From positions 62,001-126,000 of the forward strand of contig JAMXDE010000041.1 in assembly GCA_026770025.1 (NCBI GenBank): a DNA stretch of 64,000 nt, read 5' to 3'. The stretch's first letter is position 1. The number at the start of each line of letters is the position of its first letter. The translations under genes were made by a program, and so were the position numbers. The notes beneath the pieces are model-generated. The model was not told the DNA's origin. It made no database searches and saw only the letters and a list, made by a program, of their open reading frames with translations. This document shows positions 55,458 to 64,000 of this stretch, piece by piece. This DNA is from Craspedostauros australis (taxonomy: Eukaryota; Bacillariophyta; Bacillariophyceae; Mastogloiales; Achnanthaceae).

Positions 55458-56758
55458 CCTCAATCAAATCAATCACGACTCCAGGAACCATGCGCGCCAT
55501 TTTTTCAACAATGTTCCTTGTGTGTTATGTTCAATCAAACACGGCGAAGATTCTGGATCGATCGTGGATCTGGATAACTATCGACCAACCGAGCACGACC
55601 TCGGAGTGCCATCGCAACCCAAGACCAAATGAAGTACAACACGGTGTATTGCGAGGACCCAAAACGAATGAGGATGATGATCACGACGAATTACACGGGA
55701 GATGCTGCTGACCCTGCAACTTGCATTCTGACAGAACAACATCTCGTCATCATCTCATAAACTGAGAGTTCAATCAACTCAACAATGCAAACCAACTAAA
55801 TCGACAACTAGCGATTACCAATTTACCTCCAAACCAGAGCCCACGATCTCACCACTGCACACACCGGTCTCACAGTGCTGACATCTGGAACCAATATCAC
55901 AGGGCTGGCTCGTCGGTTCTTGTTTTTCCACCACGCTGGCACTGCTCGCTTCGAAGATTGGAATGGATGGTGACCCCGCCATTTGTTGCTCCAACAGTGA
56001 GTGATCGCTCCTTCTGGGGCTTGGCAAGGGTCTCGACTGCAGTTTTGGCGCAATGGCGGGAGTGCAACTCATGGAGAGATGAGGACAATAGCGTGATACG
56101 AGACGGTCGATGGAATCGCGCAGCAACCATGCTCCTCGCGGCTTCTCACCATCTCCCTCCACCTTGTTCGCCGTGTGCTCTTCGTAGATCGCCTCTTCCA
56201 GCAACTTGGATCGGCTGGCATCGGCACTGTCGCTTTCAGTCTGCTTGGCAGTGCGACTTGCAGTAGAGTGCTCTGTGTGCGAATCCGGTGGCACACTGAT
56301 GACCGCACGGCTTGTAACAATGCTGCTGTCATGCGTCCTTTGTTTGCGCACCGAACCAACAATGATGCTGATGGCGGAGCGTGGATGGAACCGCCGACGT
56401 CCAATCTGCTCGTGAAGGGCATTGGCAACATCCCTGTGTGCGTTTGTACCGTAGAGAGCACACCAGAGTAGTCATAGACAAGGCGGAGGCAGCGTGGGAG
56501 CAGTATCCAGCCCTTCAATCTCATGAAACATCCAGTGACTTCATCACAGCGTTCTATTGCACCAGCAGATGTAGTGCATGCGGTACTGCTCCAATCATAC
56601 ATATTATAGAACATTACAGTCTATTCGTAGGTGTATTACATTGCAGGGACGTGGATCTATCACACCTCAAGGAGTATGATACGAGTACGAAGCGATCCAC
56701 ACATCTCATTCCATCTCATCCATCCCATCGTATCATCACATCACATCGATGTAGGCAT
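55458..56758. other. Intergenic between the copia element and the ArfGAP 3' end
   Basis: Apart from the doubtful ORF at 55815-56351, nothing recognisable. The right end must include the ArfGAP 3' untranslated region. Confidence 0.35.
55815..56351 (-). CDS. Hypothetical 178-residue ORF
   Basis: An open frame of balanced composition with Ser/Glu-rich N-terminus, a possible helix SKLLEEAIYEEHTANKVEGD and a Cys cluster near the end (CDIGSRCQHCETGVC). No family is recognised and no membrane segment is seen. The Cys cluster could bind a metal but does not match a known finger. It may be an exon of an unresolved gene or chance. Confidence 0.25.
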   Translation of the reverse strand: MRKQRTHDSSIVTSRAVISVPPDSHTEHSTASRTAKQTESDSADASRSKLLEEAIYEEHTANKVEGDGEKPRGAWLLRDSIDRLVSRYCPHLSMSCTPAIAPKLQSRPLPSPRRSDHSLLEQQMAGSPSIPIFEASSASVVEKQEPTSQPCDIGSRCQHCETGVCSGEIVGSGLEVNW

Positions 56759-59700
56759 TCATTCAAAATCAAAACTCTCCGTGGTGAAGCTGTGGCTGCT
56801 GCCGCTTTCAAAGCTGCGAATGGAGATGTCCGGGCTTCCAAGAGATGAAGAGCTCGCGTGGAATTGCAGCGTTGGTAACGACTGGTTGTGCCGCACCACC
56901 GGCGTTAGTTTCTTCAGCTCTGTCCGCGTGGCACGAGCTGACCCACTTTCCTCCTTTGCGTTTCTGGTGTCTTTGCCTGGGGCAGTCATAGTGGCAGTCA
57001 TGGCGGTGCTGGTGTTAGTTCCGTTGGTGTTGGCCTTGCTGAAGTTGCCACCAATGCTCAGTTCATTGCTGGAATTGCTGAACTCGGGCTTGGCGCTGAA
57101 GCCGCCGAAGCTCGTCATGGAGGCTTCGCCATTGAAGTTCAAGGCAGACTGGCTGTTGCCGTTGTTTCCGTTGTTGCCGTTGCGTCGCTTGGCAGCGCCG
57201 GCCCCCATCGCTGACATCGAGCTCTTGGAACGTTCCAGCTGCTTGCGCTGGAAGTTGAGCTTCTTCGTTGGATCCAGAAGCTTCTTATCGTCAAATGCGG
57301 CAGAGGCTTCACTCATGGAGCGCTGTGGCATCGACTTGCGGAACAGTGGGCCTGCCGCCGCAGCAATTTTCTCCTCCTCTTGGTCCAATCGAGCAAAGAG
57401 TTTGCTCTTCAGCGCATCCCGTGCCTGCTTCTGCACCTCTTTCTGGCCCTTGCTGGTCCGCTTGCGCATCCTCTCGAACAAATCACTGCCCGGTCCACCT
57501 TTGACGCTTCGCTTCAGCACACCCTGCTTTCCCAACCGTTTCCGCAATCGATCTACGCTGGATGCGCGGGATACGTCGTCGCTGCTCTCATCCTTCTTGC
57601 TGTTGTTTGGATGCCACGTTTCATTGCTGAAATGCTGCTCCAGATCTGGCTTTGTCTTCTTCTCTTCATCCCCAGGCTTTTTCTCGCCTTTGTTGCCTGC
57701 ATCTTTGTCTGTGCTTCCATCTGCGTCTGGATTTTCTGGTACTGTCTGTGACGACGTAGATGGCAACGATGATGGCGACGACGATGATGCAGCGGTGGAT
57801 TTTGTTGAGACTGTGGACGGACCACCCTCCTTCTTTGTTGACGACGAATTTGATGAAATCGCATCTTGTTCAATAATGGACGCCATGCTCCTTTGTCTCT
57901 CAGCAGCCATGCTTGGACGGCGTTTCAAAGAACGCTTGCTGGGTTTCGTATCGTCAGCGTCCAGGCTCCTCGATGACAGCGTCTTGGTGGGGTTGGGCCG
58001 TCCCGTGTTACTTCGCATCACCTCACTCGATGACTTTTCTGGTTGATCCAGCAGGCGGTTCGATCTGTTGGACTTTGTGCGATGCAATTGGCGCGGTGGT
58101 GCTTGCTTGGATGATGATGTTGATGATGTCAATGACAATGACGGCGCCGCAGAGGACGCAGCAGGCGAAGAGGTAGTTGAGCTGGACACCTTCAAAGATG
58201 ACGACGATGATGCCATTGTGGCAGCAGGAGAAATATCTGATGCTTTCGATTTGCTGATGTCGCCAGGGTCCCTGCTCCTGCTCCGAATGTTTCCAGAGAT
58301 TGCAGCAGATCGACTTCGCCCATTCGAACGTCTGTTCTGCGATGACGAAGTCACGTCTCGGTTGGTGTTCACGTGCGATCCGCTGCGTTTTCTGGGACGA
58401 GTCGCGTCGTGATTTCCGCTGTCACGACCATCACAACCACCATTACCACTTGCAATGCCGCCCCGGGATGCCACCGAACCATGGGACTGATGTCCTTCCG
58501 TCGATTTGCTCCTTCTGCTGCCATGCCGTTCTCTGCTTCGATCAGAACGGGAACCTTGTCGCGATGCATCACGGGTGGGAGTTTTGGTGCCATTCATCAA
58601 GCGATCGCGGTACTGGGATGCGCTCTTGCTCCTGACAGCTTTCATTGGTGTGATTTGCAGTGGTTTTGTGCCAGACAGCTTCTCATGGTAGACAGCAGCA
58701 TCGCGAATCGACGATCTGCTTCGTCCACGACGATTTGATTGAAGGGCCCCGCGTGATGACGAACGCTTGTTGCCATGCTGTTGTTTGCCATGTTGTTCCT
58801 TGCCATGTCGCTCCTTGTCATGTCGTCCATCTTCATCTCGCTCATTGCTGTGCCGTTCGACGCTGTAATTTCGATATCCTCTTGATCTACTTTGTTGTCG
58901 CGCCGATGGTGATCGTTCATCGGAGGACTTCCTTCGCTGATCTTCGCCACGCGGTGTCGATTGGCTACGGCCACGTTGATTTGGTCTCCGCGAACTTCCT
59001 CGGGCATGCTTTCGAGAAGGTGAGCCCTTGCGCCGTTGCAAACTAGTACCAGTGGAGTGCACATCTGAGTTGGTTTCGCGTGAACGCGAGGCTGCGTTCA
59101 TATCATCCGAACTGCCAGATGTTCGTTGTCTCCGCGATGATGGCGATGAGTCCATCGATGCTTGCGCAGTTCTTCTGCGGCCACGATCGGACGGGCTTCG
59201 ACGACTCCGCGCCGATGGGGAGCGGCGACTTCTTCCAGAGGAGGAAGTGTGAATTTCTCCATCACGACGATGACGCGATGATGGCGAACGCTCCACACTC
59301 TTTGATCTTGACGATGTCGAGTGCAGCTTGCCACTGGTGTGCTGTGCGCTTCTCCGCCGATGCCGTGGCGACGGTGATATTGATGGTGATGACGCATCTC
59401 TTGTTTTGCTGGAGTGGTGACGTCGGGGCCCAGTGCCAAGCACCTTGGAGATCCTTTCCTTGATCGCATCGCGCAGAGCACCCGTGCTTCGTCCGCGTGA
59501 ACGTCGTTGCGTTGAGTCTTCGCTTGGGCGCAACGAACTGCGTGCGGATCTGTTGCGAGAAGGAGTCACCTGGTCCTTCTTGCTCAATTGCAATTCGATT
59601 CCCAAACTCAAGGCTCCAGGACTGGATGGGGCCTGGGGTGTGGCCGAGACCCCTCCATGTTCGCGTTCGAACTGTTGAAGATCGAGTTTGGATTTGGACT

Positions 59701-62700
59701 GTGATGATGATGATGACGGTGGCGACGATGACGCCTTTGCGGATGCATTGGTCAGGGCAAGATCGGCCAATTGCGATGGTCGAGATTCGAGAGATGGTCG
59801 TTGCTTCGATTTGGCAGGATTGGTTGACGACACTTCACGTAATGATGATCGTTTGGCCTTGAGGATGCTTTCCAACGTCGACCTGCGCTTGTTCAACGAC
59901 GAAGACTGTTGTCTCTTTTCATGTGTGCGGTTGAAGGGGGCTGGTGTAGATGCCGCACTCCGACCTCCAGGCGTGACAGGGGCCGCAGAGCTTCTCCCAC
60001 CGTTCGTTGCAGCAGCACTTGTCGCAACGTCGACGCTGTCATCGTCGTGGAGACTTGGAAGATTGGAGAGTGACTCCAGGCTCTTGCTGCGTGACTTCTT
60101 TGTTGTCGCAACTCGAGATACAGCCGGGGTGCTGGCTGCACTCATCGCGCCTGGTGTGCCTGGAATGTTGTGTCCATCCTTCGAGAAATCCAAGAATTCC
60201 AAACTCTTGCTCCTCGATTTGGCGCTGCTGGTCGTTCTGTTGGAATTCGTTGTTGGCCTTGACCTGCGTCTCCGACTCTGGGCAAGCTTCGTCTTGTCTT
60301 GGCTGCTCCGTTCGCGGGTTGCGCCGAGTGCTGGGGCTGTGGCGAAGCTGAGTCCACCTGGGGTGTTTGGCGCCAGTATCGATTTGTTGGTGTTGAACTT
60401 GCTGGGATCAAGGGAGCTGAATGACATCTCGTGAGCTTGCATGTCGAGAATGTCGAGCATGTCCAGACTCTTCGCACGTGATCGTTTCACAGCCGAAGCT
60501 TTCGCATCTTTTGCTGTACTTCTATTGGCCCTGCTTGGTGTATCTGTGCTGACGCTGGCACGACGACCTGATTTTGCAGCTGCTTTGGCCTCTTTGGCGA
60601 CGCTGGAGGGCTTGCTCGCCTTCGATTTCGTGTTGGCCTGTTGCGGTTGCTTGGTCTCCATTTGCTTCTCTGCTATCACGGCAGCTGCGCCACCATCATC
60701 ATTGCTTTTGCCATTGCTGCTGTCGCTGCGAGCGAATGATCTTGGCTCATGACTTGACTGGAAGCTGTTACGTCTCTGCCGGGTGTCGGCTTTGCGTTCT
60801 TCCACAGTGTGTGAAGATGATGCACGTCGCTCCATGCGCTGGTTGTCTCCCTTGTCCTTCAGTGAGTTGTGGAAGGCCGCCGTTTTGACCTTTGGAAATG
60901 ACTTGGGGGACAGGAACAGCTCTTCCGCGACCGCTGCCATGTGCGACCGTGATGTTGCACTTGCACTTGCCTGTATCTTTGCTTTTGATTTTCCATATGC
61001 AGTTGCACCTGTTGTCATGCCTGCTGTTGTTGCCGATGCGGCTGATGGGGAAGGTGCTTGCTTCTTCGTTCCGACAGCATTTGCTGGTGCTGCAGAGTTA
61101 CCAAGATCAAGCCCAGCAGGCATGGAGAAATGCATGGGTCGCAATGCTCCATCACGCACGGTGTTCACTTTGCCCGTGAAATCGATTGAGCTCATGCGGG
61201 CCGAAGCGCTCTTCTCACCGATGGAACGACGTTGCTTGCGGTACCTGCTGGGAGCCGGGAATTGAATGTCCTCGAACTCATCCGAGAGATTGCCGGCGTC
61301 GATCTTTGTTTCTGGTGTTGGCTGCGGATTGCTTTGAGCCGAGGGGTCTGGTTTGTTCTTGCGCTTCTCACTTTGCTTGCCACTTCTGAAATCAGCTTGT
61401 GTTTCGTCGCTGGCATTGACACTCTCTGTGGAGTTGTCCTTTTGACCTGCATCGCCTTTGGCAGAGTTGTCAAGTTTGTCAGCCGTTGACGGTGTTGACA
61501 TTGTTGACGTCTGTGCTTTGGCTTTGGCTTTCGCCTCCTCCTCTTCCTTCTGCTGGTTCAGGAAATCCATGAATGTCGTGGTGGAAGATGTGTGGGTTGC
61601 CAGAGTGGCAATGTCCGCGGACATGCCATCGACAGATCTGGACGACGATACGCGGTTGCCTGATCTTCGATTCTTGCGCAGCTTGCGATCTTCTCGCAAT
61701 GTGGACCGCACCGTCGATGGGGGAGTGCCCGTTCCATCATTGCTGTTGCGTTTCTTGGAACCAGAACGTCGTTTGGAGGAACTGAAATTGAAGAGAGATC
61801 GTGTATCGGACGATCCGCGTGCTTTGGTGGGCGATTTGGATCTGGATTGCGAACGCGATCGTGGCTGTGGGGATGGTGATGCAGTGAGGAACTTGAGCAG
61901 CGATACCCGCGAGAGCCGTGCTGGCGATTTGGATGACCTGGATTTGGACTTTTGCTTGTTGGCAGCTTCATTGTGATCGTGATCCTCCTTCTGCTTGGCG
62001 AGGGCCTGTCGCACGAAGAATTCATGCACCTTTGGATTGTACCATTGCAGATCGACGTACTTTTGCCAAACGAATCGCTCTCGGGCTGCCTCATCTGACT
62101 TCTCCGTCGGCCGGTTCGTTGTTGCTGGTGATTGCGGTTGTGATTGCGGTGACGATGATGATGCTGTTGCTGCTGCTTTGGATGATCTTGTGGACGTGGT
62201 GGTGCGGTTGGGCTGATTGTTCTGCTTTGACTGCGGTGGTATGTGATCAAACTTCGCTTCGTAGATATCGCCCACGGCCTTGTTGCCGTACCATTCCATT
62301 GCGTGCACGTCGTGTTCGTTCCCTGTGCCGACAGATTAGATGGAGTTGAATGTGTGATGTGTGCGTAGATGGATGGATGGATGGATGTACGGAGGCATGG
62401 GAGAGCAGAGGTGGGAGATGAAGACGATATGATATGATACGATGAGAGAAAGAGAGAGGTACGATCATGTCAGAGTGTCATCCGCGAAGCAAGACGGGGA
62501 GCCACGTCGGCGAGGATCGATGAGGCCTCATCGAAGATAGCAGAGGCGCGAATGCTCCAGAGACGGTACAAGACGTGTGGCGGTATGCACTTCAAGTATT
62601 CTGCAACTCCAAGTATTACACAATCCACATGGAAATGACCCATCATGGCCCATCGTGATGCAAACTTCCATCCACCGAAAACGAGGAAGCAACTCACATT

Positions 62701-63277
62701 CATCCAAATGCACGGATCGGACCTGCGTTGTGGCACCCTTGCCGTCTGCATCGCCGTCTCTGCTGCCCCTTCGATGCGTCGACCGGAACATGGCGCGGTG
62801 CGCACTGGCGCATTCCAAGCAACAGAACGCGGCCATGCGCAGGATGTTATCCGCATCGCCGTCCAGATCGGCATGCAACGGCCCTGATCGACCTTCGTCG
62901 AGATCGATATCGAGTCGGTGATGCACGAAGACACCCCACGTGGGTCTGCGCGCGTGACAATCCACGCACTTTCCATTTTCCGGTTTGCGCTGCAAGGTCT
63001 TGATGCGTCTCTTCCAGTCCGTGTCCGCCGACGATCCTTGCTGTTGCGCTGCTGGTGCGTTCGAGTCGCTGACTCTGGTTCTTCGCATGTTGCTGTTGCC
63101 GTTGTTGCCGTTGTTGACGTTGCTGTTGTTGCTGTTGGCGGTTGTGTGAGGCCTGTTCTTGGTGGTTCGATTGGCGATGCCAGTGGCGGGCTTTTCGGAT
63201 TTGTTGCTCTTCGATCTGCTGATGGCAGGCTTTCGCAGCGTTGTCTGTTGCAGACTCGTCTGCGTTGCGGTGATCAT
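56759..63277 (-). CDS. Giant ArfGAP with Ser/Arg-rich repetitive tail, two exons
   Basis: Exons on the minus strand are 63277-62698 and 62322-56759, 2,047 residues. The 375-nt intron (GTGAGT...GCACAG, phase 1) falls inside the ArfGAP domain and joins SVHLDE to WNEHDVHAMEWYGNKAV. The zinc finger is CVDC (104-107) with CLEC (153-156), catalytic Arg161 in SAHR, then GNKAVGDIYEAKFDH and DLQWYNPKVHEFFVRQALAK. Between the two Cys pairs lie about 45 residues instead of the usual 16, and a second insertion follows Arg161. ArfGAPs trigger GTP hydrolysis on Arf GTPases in vesicle traffic. The remaining roughly 1,780 residues are disordered, Ser/Arg/Lys-rich, with RSRSKSLE and TPGxxSAASTPA units recurring. 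No second domain is recognised. Start at 63277 is the first Met of the frame. Confidence 0.85.
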
Positions 63278-63897
63278 CGCAATTCAATGGCCGTTCGATG
63301 TTGTTGGACAATCGGAACTGCTGAATCCGACCCAACGCGCTGCGGTAGATAGATAGATCGGTAGATGGATGGATGGATGGATCAATGGATGGCCAAGGTA
63401 AAGCAAGTCCCCGTGCTCTGAGGGAGGAGACGGCCCTGCAGTTCTGTGGCTTGGTCTGTGCGCGCCAATTGCAGCTGCAACGTGAACGGACACAGATACG
63501 GATCGAGTCTGAGGACAGCGACGCAGACAGACAGAGGGAGACAAGCAGAGAGGGAGAAGGAAGGTTCAAGATGGAAGGCATTCAGTCATGCGAGCATGCG
63601 TCCATTCATCTTGCTCTTCCTTTCTCTTGTTTCTCCTCTGTTGTTGCTGCTGTTGCCGCTCCTCTCTTGGCTCGTTTTTGTATCAGTTCGTATTGAACCA
63701 CTACCACACCACCGATGAGTATTATACGAGTGATGCTGCTTCACAGCAGAGCAGGGCAGGCCGCACGTTGGCTCGTGCTCGAAGTGCCCGGATCGGCTTT
63801 CTCTGTCTACCCCTCACAGTTGTGTCGTTTGGTCACTTGTTGTGATGATTGACACTTGTGTGGCACTCCAGCGCGGCAATCCAACGGATCAGGGACA
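63278..63897. other. Divergent intergenic region upstream of the ArfGAP gene
   Basis: Contains a GATA/GATG tetranucleotide run at about 63348-63384 and short overlapping frames without domains. It probably holds promoters for the ArfGAP gene and the edge gene. Confidence 0.4.
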
Positions 63898-64000
63898 ATG
63901 TCGCTGGATGACCGGCCGCACCTCTCGTCCAATCTCTTCTTCTTGCGCGGGCTGCTTGGCTCTGTTCTTGTTCTCGCTTGTCTCGGAGCGGTTGGGTTGA
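63898..64000 (+). CDS. N-terminus of a possible membrane or secreted protein, cut by the right edge
   Basis: ATG in GGGACAATGT opens a frame that stays open to the edge, encoding MSLDDRPHLSSNLFFLRGLL followed by a hydrophobic stretch (GSVLVLACLGAVGL). This looks like a signal peptide or signal anchor. With only 34 codons visible the gene call is tentative. Confidence 0.35.
   Translation, partial: MSLDDRPHLSSNLFFLRGLLGSVLVLACLGAVGL

Noticed and set aside
1..64000. Bacterial contamination explaining the UvrB-UvrC frame
   Set aside because: The frame lies directly beside intron-containing eukaryotic genes on one continuous sequence and carries a long eukaryote-like leader and insertions, so contamination is unlikely, although an assembly join cannot be excluded by reading.

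Overview
This is a nuclear eukaryotic window, most likely from a photosynthetic stramenopile (ochrophyte) and probably a diatom. The genes contain GT-AG spliceosomal introns. The class II aldolase begins with a signal peptide that ends in an AFAP-type site, the hallmark of import into a secondary red plastid. The intact copia element has a Gag N-terminus and an LDSHADT protease motif of the kind I associate with diatom CoDi retrotransposons. I see no bacterial operons, CRISPR arrays or rRNA. The species is not identifiable by reading alone.

Layout. 1-198: first coding stretch of an unrecognised minus-strand gene. 1602-6941 (-): a single protein that fuses UvrB to UvrC, with a targeting-like leader. 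7276-8364 (-): ribosomal stalk protein P1 in three exons, one of only 9 nt. 10004-10429 (-): ADF/cofilin. 11953-14079 (-): chaperonin subunit CCT2. 15376-16356 (+): ORMDL sphingolipid regulator. 17644-19506 (+): von Willebrand A protein of Ro60/TROVE-like layout. 20732-21325 (+): ribosomal protein eL13. 23411-26389 (+): plastid class II fructose-bisphosphate aldolase. 26961-29127 and 31420-33586 (-): two tandem pyruvate kinases.

From 34 to 55 kb the window becomes accessory. A short ankyrin ORF is followed at its stop codon by a 0.6-kb TIR element. That element abuts an 8.4-kb interval bounded by 38-bp Stowaway/mariner-like inverted repeats, inside which lies an old decayed Ty1/copia element with diverged LTRs. 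Next come a doubtful multi-exon ORF cluster, an ankyrin/coiled-coil/BTB gene, and a much younger copia element with identical 170-bp LTRs and an otherwise continuous gag-pol frame broken by three stop codons.

The right end holds a giant ArfGAP (56759-63277, -) whose zinc finger carries insertions and whose tail is about 1,800 residues of Ser/Arg-rich repeats, then the start of a further plus-strand gene at the edge.

Functional themes are housekeeping (translation, protein folding, actin, glycolysis/Calvin cycle, sphingolipid control, vesicle traffic) plus one unusual DNA-repair gene. The aldolase and the pyruvate kinases lie convergently and serve plastid carbon metabolism and lower glycolysis, but nothing in the sequence shows co-regulation. 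The strongest candidate for something undescribed is the nucleus-encoded UvrB-UvrC fusion. The nested transposon cluster and the 9-nt microexon are the next best leads.
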